From NCBI GenBank assembly GCA_963837265.1, contig CAWIMQ010000006.1:372001-436000 (forward strand): 64,000 nucleotides of DNA, read 5' to 3'. The DNA is from DATBLE01 sp963837265. GTDB lineage: Bacteria > Actinomycetota > Thermoleophilia > Gaiellales > Gaiellaceae. Made by a program: the position numbers and the translations under genes. Below are positions 44,566-53,041 of the stretch, piece after piece (the stretch's first letter is position 1; the number at the start of each line of letters is the position of its first letter). Under the pieces are notes generated by a model, which was not told the DNA's origin, ran no database searches, and saw only the letters and a program-made list of their open reading frames with translations.

Positions 44566-45452
44566 GTCGACGCCAGGATCGCGGCGCACGTCGCCGCCCA
44601 GGCGGCGAGCGTCAACAGCAGCGGCCCGTCCGTCAGAAGGACGTTCTCGGGCTCCTCGCCGAGGTCGTGCCGGTGCAGCAGCAGCAGGTACCGGAAGACG
44701 CCGTAGACGACGAAGGGGATCGTCGCCATCATCGCCTTCGAGTCGCGGGCCGTGAACGTGTACAGCGAGTACGCGATCACGGTCGAGGCGGCGACCACGG
44801 ACACGAGCTGGTCGACGAGCGCGAGCGAGTACCCCTCGAGCACGGGCCGGCCCGGCGTCTCCTCCGCGCCGACGAGGACGAGCTCGGCCCGGCGCTTGGC
44901 GAGCGCGAGAAAGAGCGCGAGCAATCCGGTACAGATCAGCAGCCACGGCGAGATCCGCACGTGCACCGCCTCGGCCCCTGCACTCGCCCGGACCACGAAC
45001 AGGCTCGCGATCACGAGGACGTCGATCAGGACCACGTGCTTGAGGCCCGCCGAGTACGCGGCCTGGAGCGCCAGGAACGCTCCCATGAGCACCGCCGACC
45101 AGGGGCCGAGGAGAGCCGAGCCCCCGAGCGCCGCGCCCGTGAGCACCGCGGCGACCGCGAGCGCGGCACGTCCGGACAGGTCGCCGCTCGCCACCGGCCG
45201 CACGCGCTTGACCGGGTGCGCGCGATCGTGCGGCGCGTCGCGCACGTCGTTCACCAGGTACGCGGCGCTGGAGGCCGCGCAGTAGGCCAGGAACGCTCCA
45301 CCGGCCTCGGCCCAGCGGCCGGCGTCGCCGAGCTTCGCGGCGAAGACGAGGCCGGCGAAGAGGAGCAGGTTCTTCGACCACTGGCGCGGCCGCATCGCCG
45401 CGAGAGCCGCATGCGCGGTCGAGCGCGCCGGATCGAGGACTGCGACCGCCAT
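44562..45452 (-). CDS. UbiA-family prenyltransferase (decaprenyl-phosphate phosphoribosyltransferase-like)
   Basis: A 296-residue membrane protein of about 8 helices. RPRQWSKNLLLFAGLVFA and the metal motif NDVRDAPHDRAHPVKRVRP match the DPPR synthase (Rv3806c) type of UbiA enzyme. In mycobacteria that enzyme starts arabinose-donor synthesis for the cell wall; other lineages use relatives for quinones or hemes, so the product is uncertain. It starts 11 bp after the sensor-kinase gene and probably shares its operon. Confidence 0.85.
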   Translation of the reverse strand: MAVAVLDPARSTAHAALAAMRPRQWSKNLLLFAGLVFAAKLGDAGRWAEAGGAFLAYCAASSAAYLVNDVRDAPHDRAHPVKRVRPVASGDLSGRAALAVAAVLTGAALGGSALLGPWSAVLMGAFLALQAAYSAGLKHVVLIDVLVIASLFVVRASAGAEAVHVRISPWLLICTGLLALFLALAKRRAELVLVGAEETPGRPVLEGYSLALVDQLVSVVAASTVIAYSLYTFTARDSKAMMATIPFVVYGVFRYLLLLHRHDLGEEPENVLLTDGPLLLTLAAWAATCAAILAST

Positions 45453-45463
45453 CGCGGCGGATC

Positions 45464-46855
45464 CTATGCAGGCGGCGCCGCCGGCAGACGCAGGTCGAAC
45501 CGGGTGCCGCCCCCGGGCCCGCTCTTCAGGTCGATCCTGCCGCCGAGCGCGACCGCCAGCTCCCGCGCGATCGCGAGGCCGAGGCCCGTGCCGCCTCCGT
45601 CACGCGACCAGAACGGCCTGAAGATCCGCTCCCGGTCGGAGGGCTGGATCCCGGGGCCCGTGTCGGCCACCGCGACGGAGACCGTGCCGTTGTCCGCGGA
45701 CAGCACGAGCTCGACGCGGCCGCCGTCGGGCGTCCAGCGGAAGGCGTTCGAGAGCAGGTTCGAGACGATCTGGAGGACACGGTCGCCGTCCGAGACGATC
45801 ACCGGGCCGCCGTCGCGGTCGCAGCGGTAGTCGATTCCGCGCCGGCGCGCCTCCTCGCCGAACGCGGCGTGGACCTGGTCGACGAGGCGGCCCATGTCCA
45901 CCTCCTCGTGCAGGACCGTGAAGCGGTGCGCGTCCAGCTTGGCGAGGTCGAGCACGTCGCCGACCAGCCGCTCCAGGCGCTCCGCCTCGACGGCGACGAC
46001 GGCGAGCGACTCGGACTCGGCATCCGGGTCGCGGACGAGGCCCTCGCGCAGCGCCTCGACGTGGCCCCGGATCGCCGTCAGCGGCGTCCGCAGCTCGTGG
46101 GAGACGGACATCAGGAAGTTGCGCTCCTGCTCCTCGGCCTCCGCGAGCCTGGCGGTCATCTGGCCGAAGCGCTGGGCGAGGTGGCTGATCTCGCCGCTTC
46201 CGGGTACGTCCGGAAGGGCGACGTCGTAGGAGCCCGCCGAGATGCGGTCGGCCGCCTTCGAGAGGGCGAGCACCGGCGTGGCGATCCGGCGGGACAGGTA
46301 CCAGGCGAGCCCGCCGGCGGCGAGCACGCCGACCCCGAGCGCGACGAGCAGCAGCTCGAAGAGCGCGAACCAGCCGTTCGTCAGCTCCGTCCTCTTCTTC
46401 GCGACGATCAGGCCGCCGAACACCTGGCCGTCGAGCTTCAGCGGCTGCCCGACCGCCAGGAACGTCCTGTTCTCGCCCGGGGGCGTGAAGTCGAACGTGA
46501 TCACCTTCCCGGCGAGGATCGCGTCGAAGTCGACCTCCGATTGGGGGATCTCGCGCAGACCCGAGGTCTGCCCGGGGAACACGTTGGGACCGACGTAGAA
46601 GAGCCGCGCCCCCGCCGCCTTCTCCAGCTCGGGCCGCGCGAAGTACGGAGCGGAGCGGCCCTCGTCGTTGGCCCGCAGCGCCTGCTGCGCGTACAGCTCG
46701 GTGAGCCCGCCGGCCTCCCGCTTCAGCTCGCTGAGCGACTGGGAGCGCAGATGGGCCTGGAACAGCTGGACCGCGATCGCCGTCGAGATGATCCCTGCGA
46801 GCGCGACGCCCGCGAGGAAGAACGCAGGCAGGCGGAAGCGCAGCGAGGTGAGCAT
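45464..46855 (-). CDS. Sensor histidine kinase
   Basis: 463 residues: membrane helix 1 (about 10-32), an extracellular sensor of about 125 residues, membrane helix 2 (165-188) and a HAMP linker. The H-box SVSHELRTPLT has His about 253, followed by N (LSNAFRWTPDGG), G1 (DTGPGI) and G2 (GGGTGLGLAIA) boxes. It pairs with the OmpR-type regulator 167 bp upstream on the same strand. Confidence 0.93.
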   Translation of the reverse strand: MLTSLRFRLPAFFLAGVALAGIISTAIAVQLFQAHLRSQSLSELKREAGGLTELYAQQALRANDEGRSAPYFARPELEKAAGARLFYVGPNVFPGQTSGLREIPQSEVDFDAILAGKVITFDFTPPGENRTFLAVGQPLKLDGQVFGGLIVAKKRTELTNGWFALFELLLVALGVGVLAAGGLAWYLSRRIATPVLALSKAADRISAGSYDVALPDVPGSGEISHLAQRFGQMTARLAEAEEQERNFLMSVSHELRTPLTAIRGHVEALREGLVRDPDAESESLAVVAVEAERLERLVGDVLDLAKLDAHRFTVLHEEVDMGRLVDQVHAAFGEEARRRGIDYRCDRDGGPVIVSDGDRVLQIVSNLLSNAFRWTPDGGRVELVLSADNGTVSVAVADTGPGIQPSDRERIFRPFWSRDGGGTGLGLAIARELAVALGGRIDLKSGPGGGTRFDLRLPAAPPA

Positions 46856-47022
46856 CAGGCCACCGTCCGGCGACGGGCGGGGCGCCTCGGTCGGCGCCTG
46901 CCAGGGCGGTGCTGCGTCGTCAGTCGCGCCACCATGCCTTCATATTGGCGCTCCCTGCGTCCTTGCCTGCCGGCCCCGCTCACTCGCCGGAAACGCGAGA
47001 CCACCACCGGAGGCGGCCCCGC

Positions 47023-47727
47023 CTACGCGGCCGCGTCCTTCGCGGGCGCCACCTTGTACCCGACCCCCCAGACGGTGACAACCGGCGAGGCGTCCCCGAG
47101 CTTGCGGCGGATCTGCCTCACGTGGACGTCCACGGTGCGCGTGTCGCCGGCGAACGTATAGCCCCAGACGCGCTCGAGCAGCTGGTCGCGGGTGAGGACG
47201 AGGCCGCGGTGGTCGAGGAGCTCCCACAGCAGGTCGAACTCCTTCGGCGCGAGCTGGATCTCCTCGTCGCCGACGCGCACCTCGCGGCGCCCGGCGTCGA
47301 CGAGCAGGCGGCCGTGCCGGAGCTGCCGGCTCTCCGGGTGGCTCCGCTCCGGCGTGCCCCGGCGGAGGATGGCCTTGACCCTGGCGACGAGCTCGCGCGG
47401 GTTGAACGGCTTCGTCAGGTAGTCGTCGGCGCCGACCTCGAGACCGATGATCTTGTCCACGTCCTCGTCGCGGGCGGTCAGCATCAGGATCGGGACGTCG
47501 GAGCTCTTCCGGATCCTCCGGCACACCTCGATGCCGTCCACGTCCGGCAGCATCAGGTCGAGCACCATCAGCGCCGGCTGCGACGCCTGGAACTGGGCGA
47601 GCGCCTCGTTCCCCGTCGCCGCCGTGCGGACTGTGTAGCCGGCGTTCTTGAGGTACAGGGCGACGAACGACGCGATCGCGCTCTCGTCCTCGACGACGAG
47701 CACGGTCTGCGTTCCGCGTGCGCTCAC
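47023..47727 (-). CDS. OmpR-family response regulator
   Basis: 234 residues. The receiver is intact: VVEDE, Asp about 57 (MVLDLMLPD), LTARD, YLTKPF. The winged helix has LAPKEFDLLWELLDHRG and DTRTVDVHVRQIRRKLG. GTG 47727 overlaps the stop of the secreted-protein gene (GTGA). TTACA direct repeats upstream of the operon are a likely binding site. Confidence 0.95.
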   Translation of the reverse strand: MSARGTQTVLVVEDESAIASFVALYLKNAGYTVRTAATGNEALAQFQASQPALMVLDLMLPDVDGIEVCRRIRKSSDVPILMLTARDEDVDKIIGLEVGADDYLTKPFNPRELVARVKAILRRGTPERSHPESRQLRHGRLLVDAGRREVRVGDEEIQLAPKEFDLLWELLDHRGLVLTRDQLLERVWGYTFAGDTRTVDVHVRQIRRKLGDASPVVTVWGVGYKVAPAKDAAA

Positions 47728-48221
47728 TTTCCGGTCTGCGCGGGCGTCGCCTGACCGAGGGCGTACGTGGTGGTATGCGCCGGCAGAGGCTGGAAGGCGC
47801 CGCCGTTGATCGCGAAGCGTCCCGGCAGGTCGCTGAACCCCGACGCGTCGAGCGTGACGGTGCCCTGGCCGACCGCGCTGACGTCGATGCCGATCGCCTG
47901 GATGTGGACGCGGTAGGTGCCGCCGATGAGCCGGAAGCGAACCTGGTCGCCGATGTACAGCGTGCGCCTGTTGCCGAGCTGCCGGACCGTGAGGTCGGCA
48001 CCGTAGACCTTCGGGCCGCTCCCGTCGTTCCCGATCGGATCCTCGATCAGGATGCGCCCGGAGTCGAAGCGGCCGATGATCCCGCCCCGGCCCTTCACCG
48101 CGACCATGCCGCTGCCGTTGTCGACGACGAGAGTCCCGTCGCCCGGCAGGGAGCGCGCCGCCCACGCCGCCGCCGGCAGCGCGCACGCGAACACGAGAAG
48201 TAGCGGAAGGAAGCGCCGCAT
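47724..48221 (-). CDS. Secreted beta-rich protein upstream of a two-component system
   Basis: 165 residues with a Sec signal peptide (RRFLPLLLVFACALPAAAWA), then a mature domain rich in Gly and alternating strands (GTLVVDNGSGMVAVKGRGG, DSGRILIEDPIG). No membrane anchor or known motif. Coupling to the regulator gene suggests it may present a signal to, or be controlled by, the sensor kinase. ATG 48221. Confidence 0.7.
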   Translation of the reverse strand: MRRFLPLLLVFACALPAAAWAARSLPGDGTLVVDNGSGMVAVKGRGGIIGRFDSGRILIEDPIGNDGSGPKVYGADLTVRQLGNRRTLYIGDQVRFRLIGGTYRVHIQAIGIDVSAVGQGTVTLDASGFSDLPGRFAINGGAFQPLPAHTTTYALGQATPAQTGK

Positions 48222-48269
48222 CGCCCTACCTAAGTATCGTCATCTTCGTTGTGAACCGTCTAATCGGGA

Positions 48270-48285
48270 TGTAAGGAGAGTGTAA
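48270..48285 (-). promoter_or_regulatory. TTACA direct repeat, candidate OmpR-family site
   Basis: On the minus strand two TTACA pentamers lie 11 bp apart (48281-48285 and 48270-48274), about 50-65 bp upstream of the secreted-protein/regulator/kinase operon, in an unusually AT-rich 80-bp gap. An 11-bp direct repeat is the usual arrangement for PhoB/OmpR-type dimers, so autoregulation is inferred. Confidence 0.5.
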
Positions 48286-48301
48286 GAGACGTGTCATCGC
48301 C

Positions 48302-48964
48302 CTAGCAGTGCGATTTGACCAGTCTCGCCGCCGGCCCCAGGGGCACCCCCTCCCGGCGGGCGAGCGCGGCCAGCCTTCGGCGGTAGACCTCCATGTCGGC
48401 GTGGGTCCAGTCGCCGTGCGTCTGGCAGCGCCAGGCGGCCACGCGCTCCCGGTGGTACGGGCTGGTCAGGCTCTCGTTGTGGCCGATCACGTTGCGCAGC
48501 TGGACGTGGAAGCGCGCCATCAGCCAGGCCGTCAGGCGCAGGGACGCGCCGAGCTGGCGCGGGTCGGAGAGGATCTGCGCGTCGCTCAGCCCGACGTGCT
48601 CGATCCCGATCGCCGTGTAGTTGAGGCCCACGGTGTGCCGGCACATCGTCGCCAGCGAGACGAGCTGGTAGATCGTCCCGTCGCGGTCGATCACGAAGTG
48701 CGCGCAGGTCCCGGGGAGCTGGTGCAGCTCGCCGTCCGGCACGTCGGCCGAGAAGGTGGCGAACGCCGACGTGAAGCTGTTCGAGGCCGTGTAGTGCTCG
48801 ACGATCACCCGCGGCCGGTCGAGGCGCCAGGTGTCGAGCGCGTAGTGGCGTTTCGAGTAGGCCGCCATCTCGGCCTTGCGCTGCGCGCCGTAGGGGATCG
48901 GCTTCCAGACGATCGCCGGCTTCGGCGGCACGGCCAGGGCGAGCACGACGGCGAGGGCGAGCAC
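48302..48964 (-). CDS. N-acetylmuramoyl-L-alanine amidase (Amidase_2 type)
   Basis: 220 residues. A hydrophobic N-terminus (LALAVVLALAVPPKPAIVW) is a likely signal sequence. The catalytic domain has VIVEHYTASNS (first zinc His), AHFVIDRDGTIYQLV, AIGIEHVG and NVIGHNESL with a following CQTHGDW, as in T7-lysozyme/AmpD-like amidases. It would cut the sugar-peptide bond of peptidoglycan outside the membrane. GTG 48964. Confidence 0.88.
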   Translation of the reverse strand: MLALAVVLALAVPPKPAIVWKPIPYGAQRKAEMAAYSKRHYALDTWRLDRPRVIVEHYTASNSFTSAFATFSADVPDGELHQLPGTCAHFVIDRDGTIYQLVSLATMCRHTVGLNYTAIGIEHVGLSDAQILSDPRQLGASLRLTAWLMARFHVQLRNVIGHNESLTSPYHRERVAAWRCQTHGDWTHADMEVYRRRLAALARREGVPLGPAARLVKSHC

Positions 48965-48991
48965 GGCACCCCACGGTAGCGGCCCGCACGG

Positions 48992-50089
48992 CTACCCGGC
49001 CTCGCGCAGGCGCCTCGCGGTCGCGGCCGCGACCCGGCCCGCGAGCGCGTCCGAAGCGACCCCCACCCGGCCCCACGTCATCACGGCGGCGACGAACACG
49101 CCCCCGGGCCAGTAGACGAGCCCGGCGTCGTGCCGCGCGGTCGAGATCCATCCCGCCTTGTGCAGCACGGCATACGGCCCGCCCGCGACGTAGCGCCCGA
49201 GCTTGCCGCGGTCGGCGACGTGACCGAGGAGGTAGAGGAGGTAGCGCGCGTCCGACGGCGTGAAGCTCCGCCCGTGGGTGCGGAAGAGCGGGCCGCGCGC
49301 GCCGGCGGCGAGGTGGACGTCGGAGAGCAGGCGGGCGAGGTCGAAGGCGGTCGTGTACTTGCAGCAACCGAACGCGGGCTGGCTCTCGACCCGCGCCGGG
49401 ATCGGCGCGCGTCCCGCCGGTTCTCTGAGGTACCCCCCGGCCATCCAGGTGTCGTGGAGCCCGATACTGCGCAGAAGCTCGTCCACGCGGTCGCCGCCGC
49501 CGAAGAGCGACTCGGCCTCGTCGGCGGCGCCGTTGTCGGACTCGATCAGGGCCCGCCGGAGCAACGAGTCGAGGTACGAGCCGGGCCAGGGCTTGCCGTC
49601 GTGCGCCCGCAGCGCCTCGACCGCGATCGCCACCTTCAGGGTCGAGGCGGCGGGAAAGCGGGCGCGCGCGTTCCAGGCGGCGCCCCGTCCGCTGGCGAGG
49701 TCCTCGACGAAGACCCCGCTCGTTCCGGGAAAGGATCGGGCAAGGGCGCGGATCGACGCGCTCAGGCGCCGGTCGCGTGCTCCGCGCACCGCCCTGGGGT
49801 CGGCGGAGCGCGGGAGGCCGAGCACGTGCCCAACCGACGCCGTCCGGCGCCGGCCGCCCGAGGCGTAGGCGGAGACGTGGACGGTGACGTCACGTCGCGG
49901 CAGCGAGACGGCGAAGTCGAAGCTGCCGCCGCTCACCGCGCGCACGGCGAGCGTCCGGCTCGCCACACGGACGACCACCGCCCACCGCCCGCGCGGCACG
50001 CGGCCGGCGATCCGCCCGAACGAGACCTCACGCTCGGCAGGCGCGACGAGCACGAGCGGAGCGGGCGGCGGCGCCGGCGCGACGACCAT
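48992..50089 (-). CDS. Class A beta-lactamase-like serine hydrolase
   Basis: About 365 residues. N-terminal 100 residues form an extra beta domain (VSFGRIAGRVPRGRWAVVV). The hydrolase domain has the SxxK motif ASTLK (Ser about 149), an SDN loop (IESDNGAADEA) and HKAG in place of KTG. The atypical last motif suggests a peptidoglycan-related or esterase role rather than resistance. ATG 50089. It precedes the amidase gene by 27 bp, so both may act on the wall. The 211 bp before it hold nothing I recognise. Confidence 0.82.
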   Translation of the reverse strand: MVVAPAPPPAPLVLVAPAEREVSFGRIAGRVPRGRWAVVVRVASRTLAVRAVSGGSFDFAVSLPRRDVTVHVSAYASGGRRRTASVGHVLGLPRSADPRAVRGARDRRLSASIRALARSFPGTSGVFVEDLASGRGAAWNARARFPAASTLKVAIAVEALRAHDGKPWPGSYLDSLLRRALIESDNGAADEAESLFGGGDRVDELLRSIGLHDTWMAGGYLREPAGRAPIPARVESQPAFGCCKYTTAFDLARLLSDVHLAAGARGPLFRTHGRSFTPSDARYLLYLLGHVADRGKLGRYVAGGPYAVLHKAGWISTARHDAGLVYWPGGVFVAAVMTWGRVGVASDALAGRVAAATARRLREAG

Positions 50090-50300
50090 CGGCCGGATCC
50101 TGCCCGATGGTCGTACAGTCGCGCGGTGAGCACCTTCGGCCCGGTGCACGGCGCCCGGCACGGAAGTAGACCCGGCCGGCGCCGATCTCCGAGCCGGGGC
50201 CCGCGGTCACTCGGCGATCGCCGCCGAATTCCGGGCGAGGACCCGGACGCCGGGCCTGCCGCCCGGCGGACGAGCGGCCGAGCCGCTCGCAGCACGACCG

Positions 50301-51428
50301 TCACGAGAAGCCCCGGTCGCGAAGCGCGCGGTCGGCGGCCTCGTGGCCGTGGCGGATCAGCTCCCGCTTCGTCTCCACGGTCCAGGGCTTCGGGTTCCGG
50401 AACCCGGGGTCGAGGCTGGCCCCGTTCGCCTCGCCGACGACCGTGATCCGCGGGATCACCCGGTCGTGCCGGAACGGGAACTGCGCCTGCCCGAAGCGCT
50501 CGTCGACGGCGGCCGCGAGCTCGTGCCGGTCCGAGACGAGCGCGAGCACGTCCTCGCGGAGCGACCGGAGCTCGGTCACCGATCGGTCGCGCCAGTCGGC
50601 GACCACCTCCTCCAGCTCGGTGTTGCGGACGATCGAGACGCGCGAGAGCCGGGAGAAGATGTCGGCGATGTGCGCCGGCAGGCCGCGCTCCTCGCGGTCG
50701 ATGGCCTCCTGGAGCTCGGTCACGAGGCGCCGCGCCGCCGGCAGCCTCGAATAGCGCTGGAGGCGCGTGACCGCCGAGCGCAGCACGCCCGCGCCGAGCA
50801 CCGGATACCGCGGCAGGTAGCGGAAGCCGACGATCAGCTCGACCTCCGGCCGGTCGTAGGCGTACCCGAGCGGGTAGTTGCGGACCCAGCTTCCGTCCGT
50901 GCCGACCCGGTCGCCGACGTGCATAGGCAGGACGAGCGCGCTGATCGCCGCCGAGGCCAGCACCGCCTGGGCCATCTCCTCGGGCTGGGACGACCGGGAG
51001 GAATAGGCGCGCTCGAAGAGCGGGTCGGCGATGCGCTCGTCCGGCGGGGGCGTGACGTCGGTGACGACCGCGACGAGCTCTCTGTCGGCCGTCGCGAGGT
51101 CCCGGGCGATCCCGGTCAGGTCGCCGATCCGCGTCTGGATCGTCCGGGGCAGGACGTAGTCGTGCGTCCCGAGCAGCGGCAGGCGCCACAGCCGGTGCGC
51201 GCGGAAGGTCTCCTCGGGGCGCAGCTCGAGCAGGAACCGCTCCAGGTCGTCCAGCCGGTCGAGCGCCGCCATGCAGCCCGAGAGCGCGCCCGCCGAGGTT
51301 CCGAAGAAGACGCCGGTGCGCTCCCACAGCTCGCTCTCGCGCAGCCGCTGGAGGAACCCCAGCTCCATCACGATCCCCGTCATCCCGCCGCCCGAGAGCA
51401 CGACGGCGACGTCCCGGACCCGCGCCAC
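50301..51428 (-). CDS. Patatin-like phospholipase
   Basis: About 375 residues. The oxyanion loop is VVLSGGGMTG, the nucleophile Ser about residue 45 lies in FFGTSAGALSG (GxSxG), and the catalytic Asp is in GTDGSWVRN. No signal peptide. It probably hydrolyses acyl esters of lipids. GTG 51428 overlaps the TAG of the upstream DUF4015 gene by one base, so translation is coupled. Confidence 0.9.
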   Translation of the reverse strand: MARVRDVAVVLSGGGMTGIVMELGFLQRLRESELWERTGVFFGTSAGALSGCMAALDRLDDLERFLLELRPEETFRAHRLWRLPLLGTHDYVLPRTIQTRIGDLTGIARDLATADRELVAVVTDVTPPPDERIADPLFERAYSSRSSQPEEMAQAVLASAAISALVLPMHVGDRVGTDGSWVRNYPLGYAYDRPEVELIVGFRYLPRYPVLGAGVLRSAVTRLQRYSRLPAARRLVTELQEAIDREERGLPAHIADIFSRLSRVSIVRNTELEEVVADWRDRSVTELRSLREDVLALVSDRHELAAAVDERFGQAQFPFRHDRVIPRITVVGEANGASLDPGFRNPKPWTVETKRELIRHGHEAADRALRDRGFS

Positions 51429-52609
51429 TAGCCGGTGAGCGCGTCCCGCGTGTACACGCCCTCGGCGTTCCAGAGCATGAACCCGCGCGCATGCTGGCGG
51501 CGCGTGGCCGCGATCTGGTCGGTGACCTCGATCAGGCCGTACGACCGGGAGCCGAGGGTGAAGTCCTGGAGCCACGGGATCAGGGTCATGCCCTCGCCCT
51601 TGAGCTGGCGGCGGAAGTCGAGCAGCGCCCGCGCGACCGTGCGGCCCGGATAGGCACTCGGGTCCTGGATCCCGTACTCGCCCGAGGAGAAGTGCGACGG
51701 GTAGACCATCGGGTAGATGGCGTCGACGTACGGCGCGATCCGTTTGGGCACCTGCCCGATGTGAAGGTCGTGGCTGGCGGCCAGGCCGAAGACGTCGGCG
51801 GAGACGCGCACGGCGAGTGGATGGAGCACCGAAGCGGCGTAGCGCAGGAACCGGGCGATCGTCACAGCCTTCTTCTCGTGCCGCTGGTGCCGGTACACGA
51901 TCTGCGAGAGGTCGCCGTCGCTCGCGAAGCGGACGTAGTCGAACTGGATCTCGTCGAAGCCCGCCCGAGCCGCGGCGGCTCCGACCGCGACCGCATACCG
52001 CCACACGCGCCGGTCGTACGGGTTCACCCAGCCGAGGCCCTGGTTGTTCAGCCAGCGGGAGCCGTCCGGCCGTAGGAGCGCGAGCGCCGGCCGCGCAGCG
52101 GAGAGCCTCGGATCCTCGAACACGACGACCCGCCCGATCAGGTACATCCCCGCGGCGTGCACCCGCTCGACGACCGAGGCAACGTCGTAGAAGGGCCGGG
52201 CGGCCCCGATCGCGCGTGCCAGCTTCGGCAGCTCCGGCGAGACGAAGCCGACGAAGCCGTTCTCGTCCTTCACGTCCACCTCGAGCGCGTTCAGGCCGGA
52301 GTCGCGCAGCGCGACATACTGGTCGATCTTCCCGGGTAAGCCCGCGAGCGGAGCGGTGACGTGAACGCCGCGAACCTCTCGCGGGTAGGCGCGCGGCAGC
52401 GTCGGCTTGTCGACCCGCAGCGGCGGCCTCGACGTCGCGGGGACGTGGGGGCCGCGGATCTGCGTCGCACCGAGACCGACCCCCGCGCCGACGCCGACCA
52501 GGACGGTCGCCGCGGCGAGCCGCCTGCGCCGCCGCCTGCGGAGCGCCTGCCGGCGCCGTTCCCGGAACCGCTCGTTGGGATCCAGGCGCGCATGGATGTA
52601 CCGTGGCAC
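51428..52609 (-). CDS. Putative glycoside hydrolase, DUF4015 family
   Basis: 393 residues. A basic Arg run and one membrane segment (AAATVLVGVGAGVGLGATQI) anchor it at the N-terminus. The outer domain looks like the DUF4015 TIM-barrel: REVRGVHVTAPLAG, LNALEVDVKDENG, YLIGRVVVFEDP, GFDEIQFDYVRF and VDAIYPMVYPSHFSSGEYG. It probably acts on a surface or wall polysaccharide. GTG 52609. The minisatellite lies directly upstream. Confidence 0.85.
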   Translation of the reverse strand: MPRYIHARLDPNERFRERRRQALRRRRRRRLAAATVLVGVGAGVGLGATQIRGPHVPATSRPPLRVDKPTLPRAYPREVRGVHVTAPLAGLPGKIDQYVALRDSGLNALEVDVKDENGFVGFVSPELPKLARAIGAARPFYDVASVVERVHAAGMYLIGRVVVFEDPRLSAARPALALLRPDGSRWLNNQGLGWVNPYDRRVWRYAVAVGAAAARAGFDEIQFDYVRFASDGDLSQIVYRHQRHEKKAVTIARFLRYAASVLHPLAVRVSADVFGLAASHDLHIGQVPKRIAPYVDAIYPMVYPSHFSSGEYGIQDPSAYPGRTVARALLDFRRQLKGEGMTLIPWLQDFTLGSRSYGLIEVTDQIAATRRQHARGFMLWNAEGVYTRDALTG

Positions 52610-52639
52610 CGAACCAGTAACGCTACGTGCGGGCGGCTA

Positions 52640-53041
52640 CGCGTGCAACCAGCGGAAAGCCGGCCGCGGCGGGGTTGTCGTCGCGCGGCCGGTGCCCCGC
52701 TATACGCGCGCAAGACGCGTGAGCGGAAAGCCGGCCGCGGCGGGGTTGTCGTCGCGCGGCCGGTGCCCCGCTATACGCGCAAGACGCGTGAGCGGAAAGC
52801 CGGCCGCGGCGGGGTTGTCGTGGGGCCGGTGCCCCGCAGGCGCGCACGCGTGAGCAGCCGGCCGCGCGGTCGTCGGCGGCGGGCCCCGCAAGCACGCGTG
52901 AGCGGAAAGCCGGCCGCGGCGGGGTTGTCGTCGCGCGGCCGGTGCCCCGCTATACGCGCGCAAACGCGTGAGCGGAAAGCCGGCCGCGGCGGGGTTGTCG
53001 TCGCGCGGCCGGTGCCCCGCTATACGCGCGCAGCGCGTGAG
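52640..53041. repeat. Tandem array of about 70-bp hairpin-containing units
   Basis: Units begin at about 52651, 52722, 52791, 52853 (degenerate), 52901 and 52971, with a seventh partial unit at 53040. The core is GAGCGGAAAGCCGGCC, GCGGCGGGGTTGTCGT, CGCGCGGCCGGTGCCCCGC and a CTATACGCGC junction. Each full unit folds by CCGGCCGCG/CGCGGCCGG, or alternatively by GCGGGG/CCCCGC. It fills the gap between two minus-strand genes; no independent gene is seen in it. Confidence 0.9.

Noticed and set aside
52640..53041. CRISPR array
   Set aside because: Units are contiguous with no unique spacers, unit length is about 70 bp, and no cas gene is near.
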